This document shows, piece by piece, positions 11,150 to 22,900 of a stretch of DNA of 64,000 nucleotides. The notes under the pieces were generated by a model. It made no database searches, was not told the origin of the DNA, and saw only the letters and a program-made list of their open reading frames with translations. Each line of letters starts with the position of its first letter. Positions within the stretch are counted from its first letter, which is position 1. The position numbers were made by a program, and so were the translations under genes. The stretch spans positions 744,001 to 808,000 of the forward strand of contig OX637804.1 in the NCBI GenBank assembly GCA_951802425.1. Direction: 5' to 3'. This stretch comes from Clavaria fumosa. Lineage: Eukaryota > Basidiomycota > Agaricomycetes > Agaricales > Clavariaceae.

Positions 11150-12079
11150 GTATTGCATCCGGTAGCGATGTCTCTGGCGCCGCATCAGCCGGGATGTCCG
11201 AGTACGGCAGCCTCTGGTAGTCGGTAGGGCGCGAGAGGCAAACTGGGCCAGTTGTGGATGGAAGCTTGGTGTCCGCTATCCAGAGGTTCGCGCGGCTGTG
11301 GTGGACGTGATTTGTGACTCGTGCGGGGGACCAGGTTGTGTGCTATGTTGACAGGTCAGGCTGAGGCTAAAGATATCAGTCCACCAAAGCTTGCCTTGAT
11401 GTGTGTGGGAGTTCCGATGGTGACGCTATGAGACCCGATATCTCTAAGTTCAAACAAGTTGAAGAGAAGGATAAGCTTCTAAAACTCACTTATTGAGGTA
11501 AGGTGATACATTACGGCAGATATAACGAACGCACCAGAGGACTGGAATGCCCGTTTGCCTCAACTCGCCCGTCGCCAAACTTGAGAGAGCCGCGCGCTGA
11601 GGATCGATGAGAGCCCCCGCTGCCACCGAACTCGTGGGCCTCCGCCAGAGCACGGAAGCGAGGACGAGCAGAACGAAGGCCATCGCGCCGACGACACCGC
11701 CAAAAACAGAGGCATTGCGTGATTTGGGAAATGGAAGTGTTGGGGAAGAAAGCACTGCTGGCAGAGATGACGGCGAACTCGGGGAAGGTGGGTGATGCTG
11801 TTAACGAAGGCAATGGCGGGGTCGAGGAAGGAATGTCAACACCAGGTTTGCCCTGTTGATTCGCATAGTACGTCGTGTGGAAAGTAAAGGAGCGAGATGC
11901 GTTTGAGAGCAATGGTTGAGACATTCTCAACCATTACTCTCAAACGCAACTGAGAATGCAAAGGTGGCGGTGGAACTAACGATTTTGGGTCAAAACACGC
12001 AGCAGGGCGGCTAAGGAGACACACAAAGTCTGTGTAGAGATGGATGTGGAAGCAGTTCAAGTGTAAGGTATTGGGCGGG
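11150..12079 (-). pseudogene. Ectodomain-deleted pseudogene, 3' part, split by hAT element
   Basis: Type C exons 3-7 are traceable. The membrane-span frame VFGGVVGAMAFVLLVLASVLW is at about 11630-11720. A 51-bp palindrome (11898-11948), identical in position to that at 7700, interrupts exon 2, and the upstream sequence stops at the hAT insertion near 12068. Its continuation is at 13737-13860. Confidence 0.7.
11898..11948. repeat. Near-perfect palindrome, second copy
   Basis: Same 24-bp arms, single mismatch and CAT loop as 7700-7750, showing that the two pseudogenes were duplicated after the palindrome formed. Confidence 0.9.
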
Positions 12080-13728
12080 CGAGTCATTGCTACGTGGTGT
12101 AGCCGCTTTGAAGGTGATCACAAATGACGAGCGCCTGCGAATCAAGATCCCGAGCTTAGATCATCCAACCGCTCTCCTTGAGCTAGAGATGGAACTTACG
12201 AAGCTATTACCATTCATTGGGCCAATGGCAAAGTCTATTAAGTGTCTTGAATCAGCGCACTCCGTGGCAGCCGATGTCTTCCTTTTCTGGCTTGCAATCA
12301 TGGCTCAGCTTGACCAGATATTCAACGAGAATAAGATCCATGTTCCTTCATATGTGAAGGAGCAAATCCGAGCTATCATAAACCGCCGCTACAGTGGAAT
12401 GATTGACAACGCACCGACAGACGTTTATGTTGCCGCATTCTTCCTGGATCCTCGTGCGTAATCCTACCATTATACCAACTCCAGAGCTCACCATAGCCTG
12501 CCCAGGTTATCGCCATTCAGATGTCTTCAGCCGCAAAAGCATAAACCCTTTGACTGTCCCTTCTGTTGTGATCAGCCATGTCCAGGGTCACCCAATTGCA
12601 AAAGCGAAGAAAGACGATGGAATCCTGAAACGCGTTGGGCTGTGCCTTCAACGTATCTTGAAAAATGAATATGGAGATGCCTATGCTGTCGGAGTGGCCA
12701 TACAAGAGTCTCAGGAGATTATGAAGGACAGGAATCATCATCTCGCTCACCTAACACCCACTGAGGCATTAGCTGAACTCGGGACTCAATTGAAGGCTTA
12801 TGCTGAAGGCGAGGAACCGTTTGACCGTTTTTTCAATGAAAAGGAACTCGTGCGGGAGTGGTGGACGAAGGTGCAGAAAAAGAGAGATGCCGCTGTCCTA
12901 GGGGTGCGTCGATGAACTTAATGTGTGCGGGTGACTCATACTCCATCATAGTCACTTGCTATCAAGATATATTCCATTGCTGTTGTCTCGATGGAAGATG
13001 AACGGACAATGTCAGCAATTACATGGCTTAATAGTGCAAGGCGAAGCAGACAGCTTGTTTCCACGGTTCAAGACCATATCAAAATTCGACAATGGCATCG
13101 ATATAATCCAACAGTATGTGTGCAAACTTATTAGTGAAATAAGTCCGAGCTGAGTGACCTGCAGAATGTGGATCCAAATCTCAAACCAGTACCGAAGTGG
13201 TGTGACTTAAAGAAAGTGCTCGGAAAACAAAGGGACACAGACGCTTTACCGACCACCTCTCCTCCTAATCTACCAGCTTTGCCAGCAGATGCAGATTCTC
13301 AGATGCAGACACAGACACTCGACGATGGCCTGGATGTATTTGACGAGCCAGAGCCTGATCTCACTGATGTTGACGGGACAACATTCATTTCGTCTAGAGA
13401 TATTAATCTTCAAGCCTCAGTATTACTCGATGTTCTTGCAGATCAGCCACGCATTCAAGTGCAACAGGGTACAAAGAGTTTACAGGATGATACAGTGTCT
13501 CGGGCAGTACCCGCTGCACCGCAGGAGGTTGAATGGGACCTGTGGTAGCGCTAATTTACCCTAATTTACACTAATTTACTGCTAATTTACCCTAATTTAC
13601 CCTAATTTACCCGGCTAATTTACCTGGGTTAATTTACCGTCTTTTACCTGGGTAAATTTGGCCTGCGCAGATGCCTGAGGGAAATTTACCCAGTAAATTT
13701 CATCTCAGACCTAATTTACGGTACACTA
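12068..13728 (+). mobile_element. 5'-truncated hAT transposon
   Basis: It interrupts pseudogene sequence that is continuous at 2840-2880. The right end reads, on the minus strand, TAGTGTACCGTAAATTAGG, matching the 5'-YARNG start typical of hAT termini. Next to it, 13550-13720 holds at least eight copies of a CTAATTTACC-like subterminal motif in both orientations. The left end lacks a matching terminal repeat and the transposase lacks its N-terminal part. No clean 8-bp target duplication survives (right flank GTGTGAAA, left flank GTGTAAGG). Confidence 0.75.
12087..13548 (+). pseudogene. hAT transposase, C-terminal part
   Basis: Three stretches in order. At 12087-12460 is catalytic-domain sequence ending DVYVAAFFLDPR, typical of agaricomycete hAT transposases. 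At 12550-12915 is a helical region. After a GTGCGT...ATAG intron (12906-12952) comes LAIKIYSIAVVSMEDERTMS at about 12955-13110, the hAT dimerisation domain. A second intron (about 13113-13166) leads to an acidic C-terminal exon ending EWDLW at 13548. The frame changes near 12450 and the N-terminal BED finger and first catalytic residue are absent, so it is not functional. Confidence 0.75.
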
Positions 13729-13736
13729 GTGTGAAA

Positions 13737-13860
13737 GCAACCTTTAGCTGACGACGCGGGTCTGATGTACAGCCACCCTATCGTTCGCAACAAGAGAAGC
13801 TGCGCACATTGCCATCGCCGTTGCAGAAGAGCGTTCCTTGCAAAGCTGTACCTTGATGCG
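13737..13860 (-). pseudogene. 5' fragment of the hAT-split pseudogene
   Basis: Continues the copy at 11150-12079. It holds the GWLY-coding site (about 13768) and diverged signal-peptide and leader sequence, with no usable start codon. Confidence 0.6.
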
Positions 13861-13999
13861 CTGTTCTCACCAACCGCATGGGCATGTCGTGTTGGGGCGA
13901 ATCGTCATTGTCCTTGATCCAGACATTGGGAGGTACTGCTTGGGTTTGGGCCGTGCCAGTGGTTGTCCTTCCGCACTATCCCAGCATAATAAGGCATCG

Positions 14000-14660
14000 T
14001 TGAAGTCCCTCCTTCGCCCGACGTCCAGGATATTATCCACCCTCTTCGTACCAATGATGCACAACGACCCGGACCAGAATTCATGGGTGAGCCAAACGTG
14101 AATCGGCGTCGTTTGGTTGGGGCCGATAAGGCCAGGCCAGCATATGCGACTGGTGCTCTATGGTGTGTGTCATTGCCCTTGCCCATACAAGTGGAATTGC
14201 AGACAATAGTCGACAGTGAATGCGTCGGTCGGACTACATTCTCTCTGATGCTGTATCAATGCTCGGATGACTTCTTCAACTCGCCGCAAATGGCGGAACG
14301 TTCTACGAACTCATTCCCTGACGCCGGCGCCTGACACTTTCCTTGGTACGCTTCATCCTCGCCCAGCCCGTCCCGCTCTCTTCTCTGTAGTCTGTCATTT
14401 TACAACTTGCCCATTCCACATGCACACGATCGGGCGGCATTCCCTCAACAATTTGGCCTTTGGCAGAGCTTGCAAACCTTCCGTTGTGCGTAGGCGATAC
14501 GGCGCGTCATGGGGTTTGTGTGTGTGCCCGGGTACCATGAACGCGTCGTGGAACTGGCCGGACTAGTCGACGACGCTCACGACGCCGAACACGGACGAGC
14601 GCGTCACAAACAACGCCCCCACCGAAACCGCTGCAGATCCAGTGCACCGCCTTCGAATTT
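14000..14660 (+). pseudogene. Companion-unit relic
   Basis: Contains the unit's TTGGTTGGGGCCGATAA block (14117) also seen at 8065, then a charged frame at about 14535-14650 (ERVVELAGLVDDAHDAEHG) equivalent to VRERVAELAELVDD. Frames before and after it do not join. Confidence 0.4.
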
Positions 14661-14763
14661 CTAATATACGACAAGTCATCCCAAAATTTGGGTATGCTAA
14701 AGACAACTAAAAACAATGAGCCATCATATGTCCTTCACACTGCAAAAAACCTCAACACCATAT

Positions 14764-16349
14764 TTACTCATCATATGGTGGTGGCGAAGATACTGCGCTT
14801 TGCCTTGCAAGATCAGGTTGTCCTGATGGGTCCGAACCAAGCAAATTATGAACAGCAGTGAGTCTGTCCGTCGTGCTCAGCTGCGCGCGTGAGATGACCC
14901 CCAGAACGGCCGCAAGGCCAAGGGGTCCTTCCTGAGTCTCGCTCGTCGAGGACTCCTGGAATAGTGGCACCGCATCTGTTTGTGACGTCTCCGATGCTGC
15001 ATCAGCAAGGGTCTTTGAAGACTGGGCGTATGACGACTGCTGCTCGGCGGTCGGCGGTGTGCGAGATGGCAAATCAAGGAGTGGACTGGGCTCGGAAGCC
15101 TGGCGTCCCTCATCCCGAAGTTTGCGTGGTTGTTGTGATGGAAAGGCAGGCTCTGCAACAAAAGGGGTAATGGTGCCTTGGGATGGCCTCTGACTGACTA
15201 GAGGAGGTGTATATGGGGGTGCTTCTGACCCTTCACCTGGTGGACGTTGAAATGACAGGGAGCAAAGGGGAAAAAAATACTTTACCTATGGGTATTGCAA
15301 TCGCGGCAGGATTATTTATCACTGGAGCCACCACGGCATCACCGTCGGGCGTGTGCGTCCTGCCAAGGCGTTCTGCGTCTGACAAACGTCCCAGTACAAT
15401 GAAGGTACATGCACTGGAAGAGATACGATGAACGCACCAGAACGCTGTGGTGATGAGAGGTCCGTAGGTCCCAGCTCGCTTGTTATCAACCCTGAGATAG
15501 CTGCGGGCTGAGGCTTGATGGAAGAAGTTGCACTTGCTTGTAATGAACTCCTACGCCTCCGCCAGAGCAAGAGAGCGACAATAAGTAGAACAAAGGCTAC
15601 TGCGCCCACGACACCACCAGAAACCGCAGCATTACGTGATTTGTAAGAAGGTGTTGGCGAGGGTGAGGGCGATGGCAAGCTCGCGAAAGAAGTCACTGGT
15701 GAGGACGACGACGGTGGGGATGTTGTCGGCATGACAGCCAGGTTTGGGCTGTTGAGTCGATTACTATGTTGTGTTAAACTCAAAGAACAAGTCTCACTTG
15801 AGAGTCATGGTCGAGTATGCGCCGATGGGAAAGCTGGTAGTCGTGTAGCTGATAATGGTTAGGTCAGGGACAACAGCGGACGGGAAAGGAGACATACAAA
15901 TCATTTGCGGGGGGAGTGGCAGGCAGAGAAGGGTTTTGAGTGTAGGATGCAAAATTAGTCGTGTAGTAAGACAGATAGGAATAGGTTGTTGTGATATTCC
16001 CTAAGCAAGCCGACGACGACCCAGGTTGAACAGTGAAATTCTGACCATTGAGGCGGAATCCGAGACCAGCGGGAACGTTGCAAATCCACTCCAAATAGCC
16101 AATGCCGTCGGGGTTAGAAATGGTGAAAAGAATGTGCGAGTGTGTAAAGTCATAAAAGTAAAAGTGTTGATTCGCCGTTGTGTTGTAGAAAATGTCAGAC
16201 GGATCACATTGCGTGGCGGTGAATGGAAAGATAAATGAGCCAAAGACGTTGGTGTACAGCCACCCCGTCGTTGGTGGTGTCAATGGCTTCGCAATTGCGG
16301 ATAGAATCACAAGAGCAAAAGTCGTTAGAGCTGCACACAGCGAGTGCAT
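14764..16349 (-). CDS. Type A tandem-family membrane protein, 446 aa
   Basis: Exons 16349-15898, 15848-15798, 15748-15438, 15378-15286 and 15197-14764; the total is a multiple of three and open. Start MHSLCAALTTFALVILSAIA (signal peptide); the in-frame GTG just upstream is not used. Ectodomain motifs are TQCDPSD, EWICNVPAG and SSACLG, with N-glycosylation sequons such as NTT and NIT. The stalk has a Ser/Pro repeat (SPSPSPTPS). The span GGVVGAVAFVLLIVALLLW lies at about 210-230, followed by RRRR. The tail is diverged from other copies: exon 4 is only 93 nt, but the end SSPPPYDE keeps the PPPY motif. It is the most divergent intact type A copy, suggesting an older duplication. Confidence 0.8.
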
Positions 16350-16659
16350 TGTCACCGTCAGGAGAGAAGAGCGTTTCTCGCTAAAGTGTACTTTGTCATC
16401 CTGTTATCTCCAACTGGGTGATGGCGGAAATCATAGTCCTGATCCGGGAATTGCACCCTTGGTCTGGCTACTTCTGCACTATCCCCAGTATAGTCCCAGG
16501 ATAGTGAGTGGGGTATTGTTCGAAAGCCTCTCCCCGCTCGACTTTCAGGTTGTTATCCACTTTCCCCGCAACAGTAATGCACACCCAGAAAGCGCGGACG
16601 GCATTTCGTGATGAGCCGAACGTTTTTGACGCCGTTCTGACGACTAGACATGAAAAGAC

Positions 16660-17250
16660 CTTTTGATGGGGATTGATCCTTACCGATGCCGGTGCTCTAT
16701 GCTGTGTGGCGGCGCCTATACGAGTGGGCCGCGAATGCGTAGGGTTGAACTATCCGATGCTACATCAACTCGCCTCACCCAAATGGCGGAACGTTTTACA
16801 AACCTTCCCCTCATTGAAGCTTGCGCCGACACTTTCCTTGTCACTCTTTACACCCAGCCCGCCCCACTCTCTTTCCTATAATCTGTCATTTTACCACTCG
16901 CCCTTTCCGCGTGCATACAATCGGAAGGTGGTAGCTCTAGGAATTCACTCACCCTTGACTCTCACTCAGCGCGTCTCGTTCTCTTGCTGTAGGCGATATG
17001 AGGTTTGTGTGTGTGTGTGTCCGGGTGCGCGAACGCGTCGCGGAGCTGGCCGAGCTGGTCCACGGCGCCGACGCCGAAGGACGAGTGCGTCATGAAAAAA
17101 GTCGGCTCTAGCGTTTGTGCAACACTCGTGAACGCCTGGAACGCAACACTTGTGTCATTTCCGTCAAAATCTCGTGGTGCGCGACAGCCAATGTGTCTCC
17201 GCGGCTCGTCCTCTGCTTCAATACCATGTGGCACATATAATCCTCAAAAG
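16660..17250 (+). pseudogene. Companion-unit relic
   Basis: Plus-strand unit with ATGCTGTGTGGCGGC at 16699 and the charged stretch VRERVAELAELVHGADAEG at about 17026-17080. An in-frame TAG follows within 40 nt, and a (GT)n run precedes it. Confidence 0.45.
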
Positions 17251-17572
17251 CGCTGTCGCGCCGCCCTATCCCTTTCTATATGGTGTATGCTCTAACGAAC
17301 ACGATGTGTCTGTGTGGAAGCCTAAGAGTTTCACAGACGCACTCCAACCACCAATGCGTCTCATCTGGCCCTGGAACCCATATGTTGCCCGAGGCACGAT
17401 GTAGCCGCCTGGCGGCGCTGGGTAAGCGCTCCCTCTCTCGATTACAGGGCATGCCTCCGCAGACATCTGACATAGGAGTCTTATTCGACGGAGTAACCAC
17501 GCCTGAGGCCTGATATCCAGCCACGCGAGAGGACATACGAGAATGCTTTAAATTCATCCATGTGACGTCATA

Positions 17573-17580
17573 TCTTGCTA
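17573..17580. promoter_or_regulatory. TGACGTCA palindrome (CRE-like)
   Basis: Perfect ATF/CREB-type site about 130 bp past the stop of the neighbouring gene. Four other perfect sites occur at 3874, 9244, 30778 and 51490. Function is inferred from the motif only. Confidence 0.35.
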
Positions 17581-17706
17581 CTTGGCTTTCTTGGCTCTCT
17601 TGGCCGTCTTAGCTGTCTTGGCTCTGATGATCAGAGACAATACAAAGTATCTGATCGATGATCACTTGTAAAGATGTTGTGTATGTCAGAAAAATCAGGG
17701 TCATAT

Positions 17707-19279
17707 TTATTCTGAATATGGTGGTGGTAGAGATGCTATGACTGAATCAGGAGGCTCTTGGGTGAGTAGATTGGTAACAGAGGCAATGATCTGTCTCTCC
17801 CTCATGCTCAATCGCGCGCGAGAAATGACCCCTAAAACGGTTGTAAGGTCTGGGGGTTCCACTTGAGTCTCGCTCGTCAAGGACGGCTGGAGTGGTGCCA
17901 GGATATCCGAAGCTTGGAATCTTCCATTGGAAGGTTCTTGTGACCAACGTGATGGAAGAGCAGACTCGCATTCCAAGGGTGAGATTACGCTTTGGGATGG
18001 CCTCTGGCCGACTAGAGTGAAAAAAAAGAGGGCGCGTTTGCGATACCTTTAGTGCTTTGTGCTAAAATACTATAAGTGGAAAAGAAGATGATTCACCTAT
18101 GGGGTCTGCATGGGCAACAGGATTGCCTGTCATCCGAACGATGTTAGGATTGTCAGACGTGAGCCCAGCCCCTTGGCTAGGATCGGGTGGCGAAAATGGG
18201 TATTGTGACATGCCGCCAAGGGAATCTGCGCCTGATAAATGACCTGATGGTATTACGAGGGCATATATGATGAACACACCAGAAAATCTGGAGGTTGATG
18301 GAAGATCCGTAGGCCTCAATTCGCCTGTTGCTAATCCTGGGGTAGCCATGGGCTGAAGACCGATGGGAGAAGATGCGTTTGCTACCACAGAACCTCTACG
18401 CCTCTGCCAGAGCACGAGAGCAAGAATGAGTAGAACGAAGGCTACTGCGCCGCCGACGACACCACCAACTAAGGCAGTGCGTGATTTGGGAGAAGACGAC
18501 ACCGGGGGTGAGGATATTGGCGAGCTCGAGGAAGATGAGGACACGGTTGATGAGTGCCCTGGCGAACTCGTGAGACGAGACACAGGTGGGAAGGTCGTGG
18601 GGTGGGGCACTGGGGCCGTGGATGGGGGCCCTGTCTGTGCGACAACCAGGTTTGGGCTGTTGAGTCGATTAGTATATTGTGTGGAAGCTCAAACAAGGAG
18701 TCGTACTTAAGAGTAATGGTCGAGAATGTGCCTGTGGGAAAGGCAGTGGTAGGTCTGCCAATCTTTGGGTCAGGACACGAAGCAGATCGGTAATGAGACA
18801 TACAAAGTATTCGCCGTGGTGAGAGTGGCAGGCAAGGAAGTGGTTCGAGTGTAGGTTGCAAAATTAGCCGTCGTGTAATTTAGAATGGAATAGGTTGTTG
18901 TGAGATCTCCCAGGCAATCCGACGACGGCCCAGGTTGGACGATATAATTGAATTCAAGGTCCACATTGAATGCGATACCGGCAGGAATGTTGCAAATCCA
19001 CTCCACGTAGCCATTGCCGTTGGGGAAGGCGATGGTGAGAAGATTGCGAAGTGGTGATGTTGTTGGGTCATAAAATGTAACAGGATCTCCACCTGCTTGT
19101 TCGTAGTAAATGTAGAAGGGCTCGCATTGCGTTGCGGTGAATGGGAAGACAAATCGACCAAGCAAGATCAAGAATTGGTCGTTGTACAGCCACCCCGTCG
19201 TTGGTGGTGCCAATGGCGTCGCAACTGCTGATAGAATCACCACCGCAAAGATCGCCAGAACTGCACACCGCGAGCGCAT
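17707..19279 (-). CDS. Type A tandem-family membrane protein, 446 aa (PPPYSE subgroup)
   Basis: Exons 19279-18804, 18754-18707, 18656-18280, 18231-18097 and 18011-17707 give an open frame. The signal peptide is MRSRCAVLAIFAVVILSAVA. The ectodomain has an insertion-containing variant (YYEQAGGDP) and EWICNIPAG. The stalk of about 60 residues includes SRLTSSPGHSS, and the span is at about 237-258 with an extra glycine (GGVVGGAVAF). The tail ends ASLPPPYSE. It is nearly identical over exons, introns and about 400 bp of upstream DNA to the copy at 30923-32527. Its last exon is shorter than that copy's by 30 nt. The copia element at 19665 lies about 390 bp upstream of its start and may affect its promoter. 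Confidence 0.82.
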
Positions 19280-19664
19280 TGTTGTCGTCGAGAGAGAAGA
19301 GCGCTCCTCGCAATGCTGCACTGGACATTGCCGCTTGAGAAATCATCGCCTTGAACCGGCGCCTCCTCGGGCGGCTACCCGTTCCCCTTCGCACCATCTC
19401 AGCAAAGTCCCAGATAGTCGCTACAGTCTGAACTGTCTCTCTCATTCTCCTATATCTAGGCTGTCGTCCTGCACATAGCCCATTTTTTTTGCGGCGGCGG
19501 GCAACACACTCCAGAGAGCGAGAGAGAAGATCGATGGTGAGTCGGTGAGTGGTGTTGATAAGATTGTTCACTCTCATCATATCAACGCGTAGCCTTCTTC
19601 AATTCGCCTCGCAATTAGCAAAGCCTTTCACCATCTTCCTCCCAACTTCGTTGATGCTCATCCT

Positions 19665-19894
19665 TATAGAATAACTAGGGTTATTTCGTTAGCTCAGTCA
19701 AAGTTAAGACTCTATGTAATTGTTGCAGTACCTAGGGTTATTTCGTTCTACCCTAGGCCATCAGTACGGTTATAATGTGAAGTGAAAAGATGTAAACTCA
19801 CAGCTCAGTCAAAGTTAAGACTGAGCTGTGGCACTGCTACGTCGTAGCCAAATAAACACACGCGTTACGTAATCTGTCCGGGTGATTACCAATA
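19665..19894 (-). repeat. Copia element 1, 3' LTR
   Basis: 230 bp. It contains a 12-bp perfect inverted repeat (CACAGCTCAGTC...GACTGAGCTGTG) around an 8-nt loop and two copies of GCTCAGTCAAAGTTAAGACT, and two copies of CTAGGGTTATTTCGTT. Confidence 0.95.
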
Positions 19895-19901
19895 CTCCCT
19901 C

Positions 19902-22900
19902 TCAAACGGGCAGAAGTGCGAGTTCGCGAACGAAGGTCTCGAATGCGGGTCGCGGGAGTGGCTTCGTGAAACCATCGGCTATGTTTTCGCTCGTCGGCAC
20001 ATATTCCACTCGTATTGTCCCCTGCTCGACGGCCTCTCGAACGAAGTGGTGACGGATGTCGATGTGCTTGGTGCGTGCATGGAATTTGTTGTTTTTTGTT
20101 ATCGCGATGGTGGACATGTTGTCCAGCCACAATCTCGTCGCTCCCGGTTCGCTCGCTCCTACCTCCGTCAGAAAGCTCCTTATCCAAAGTATCTCCCTCG
20201 CAGCGACGGCAGCTGCGATGTATTCCGCTTCGGTACTGGATTGCGCGACCAGGGTTTGCCGCTTCGAGGACCAGCTGACAGCTCCGCATCCGATACGCAT
20301 AACGAACCCGGATATCGAATGGCGATCAGGTTGCGATGCCCAATCTGCGTCTGAGAAGACCTCGGGGCGTGTTCCTTTGCCTCCCAGGGTGAGCCAAAGG
20401 TCTTTCGTCGTGTTCAAGTACCTTATCACACGCTTTAGCGCTTCCCAATGAACGCGGGCAGGGTTCATTGTAAACTGCGAAAGTATCCCAATGGCGAGTT
20501 GGACATCTGGGCGGGATATAACGGCTGGCCAGAGCACGCCGCCGCAAGCCTCCTGGTACGGTACGTCAATCGGTTCAGCGGGGCATTGATCCTTTGATAG
20601 GACGGCGCACGGATCCATCGGGATATGGACGGGATGTCCATCCTGGAGCCCGAATCGCTGGGCTAGAACTTCCAGGTACGCCCGTTGATTTAGTGCAATT
20701 GTTCTTGCCGCCCTGTCTCTTCTGATTTCGAATCCTAGGAGCCATGACAACTCGCCCTGATCTGTAATTTCAAAGGAGTTCCGCAGTTCGTTTTTCACTC
20801 GGTTGACAGCGGCGCGTGTGCTCCCCATCACGACCATGTCATCCGTGGAAACCGTGACGTGTACGTTTTCGTTTTGTTGTACCCGGATGAACGCTGATTG
20901 GTCTAGTTTGGACACGATAAAACCCAGGGATATAAAGGTCGCGGCCAATTTTTGATACCAGATGCGTCCTGACTGTTTCAGTCCGTACAGCCCCTTGCGC
21001 AGCCTGCAAACTTTTCGTCCGTCGTTCGCGCTGAGTACTGCGTGCGGTAGCTCCATGTATACCTCTTCCTCCAGCTTGGCATTGAGGTAAGCTGCTACGA
21101 CATCCACTTGGTCTATCTCCCAATCTCGTTGTGCAGCTAGGGCAAGTAGGACTCGTATGGACGCAATCTTCGCTGCAGCGGCGAAGGTTTCATTGTAGTC
21201 TGTCCCTTTCGTTTGCCTGTGTCCTCCTGCGACGACGCGAGCCTTGTATTTGACGATTTCGCCCTTAGGACCCAGTTTTAGCCTGAAGACGTATCCGCAC
21301 GGGATAACTGGTTTGTCCGGAGGTCGGTCGACGATGTCCCAGGTGCGTGAGCGGTTCAACTGGTCCAGCTCGATCTGATAGGCCCTCTTCCATTGGTTAG
21401 CATCCGGACCAGCTAGCGCTTGAGCTATAGAGCGTGGCTCGCTGCCAATGGAACCTGCAAGTAAGGCGAACAGCGGCGGGTGGTCGTCAGTTTGAACATC
21501 GGCTAGATTTGCGGCGTGCCCTCGTGGGGCGTAGCCGGCCAGGTTTTTGTAGAAACCGGGTTGAGGGCGGGTGCGGCTAGGAAGTGGGTCGTCGTCGATT
21601 GACGGAGCAGCTGGTAAGTTCATTTGTGGTTCTTCATTTGGGGGATCGGGCTGATCAACGGCTATCGGGGGGTAGTTGGGCTGATCGGTGGAGTGCTGAT
21701 TGAGCCGTGTTATCGTCCTCCCCTCAAGCGGCAGTTCACCGGTCCAAACGATAGCGTCAGTGTTTTCATCTAGATTGAACACAACCTCACGTTCGATCCT
21801 AATCTGTTTAGTATCAGGAAAATAGATCCTGTACCCTGTACTAGTTGAGTCAATCCCGAGAAAGTGACCCTTGCGCGCTCGCCGTTCGAGCTTGCCGGCA
21901 TCGGCGATCTTTACCCATGCTGGTGTGCCAAAAGGCACTAGTTTAGACAGGTTGGGGTGCTTAGCGTAGCGGGCGTGGAACGGAGTTTCACCTTCGAGGG
22001 CGCGGGTAGGTGATCTATTCTTTATCCAAGCTGCGTGAGTCATAGCTTCGCCCCAGAGAAATTTGGGGAGGTTTGAGTCAATAAGCATGGCTCTCGCAAG
22101 CTCTGCTTTCGTCCTATTCCAGCGTTCGACTGCTCCCACCTGCTCGTGGGTGTCATGCGTGGTGAGCTCGCGTTTTGTACCTTTCTCAGCTAGATGGTCT
22201 GAGAATGCGTCACTGTTGAACTCCCCTCCTCGGTCAGAGCGTAGGAACTTTATCCTCATCTTGTTGTGAGTGCTTATTTGCGCTTCCAACCTTTTGTAAG
22301 CATTGAAAGCATCTGACTTTTTGTGCAGGAGGGAGATTTCGGTCCAGCGAGTCGCGTCATCGACAAAATCGACTGTGTAGCGGCTACCGCCGAGTGATGC
22401 GATGGAAGCAGGGCCCCAAACATCAGCGTGGATGCGTTCCCCGTAGGTTTTTGCACGATTGGTAGCTTTATCAGGGAATGGTAACCGGTGCGGTTTAGCC
22501 TGAGCACATGCGTCACAGAAGACCTCTTCGGATGCATTGTCTATCGAGATCCCGAGTACTTTGCCCGAAGACACGGCGTGTTTGACTGCGGCGTAGTTTA
22601 TATGACCCAAGGCACGGTGGGCTTCGAACAATGTAAGCGTTCGTTGCTTCTTGGCTAGGTGGGCTTCTAAAGATAATGTCTTTATGCGGTATAACCCATT
22701 CACTTTAGGGATTTGTGCAAGCACTTTCCCTTGGTGATCCTTTATCTGGCAAAGATTGTCGGTGAACTCGGCAGTGTATCCGGCATCATCCAGTTTCCCA
22801 ACAGATACAAGAGTAAATGCCATGCTGGGTGCGTGCGCGACGTTCCGTAGTCTTAGGGTACTTGTGCGCTCACCATTCTGTGTTTGTAGAATGATATCGC

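Noticed and set aside
13550..13720. Possible CRISPR-like or telomere-like array of CTAATTTACC
   Set aside because: Units are irregular, in both orientations, without spacers, and sit at the end of a hAT element as subterminal repeats.
20015..20451. Plus-strand open frames inside the copia element
   Set aside because: Shadows of the RNase H coding region.
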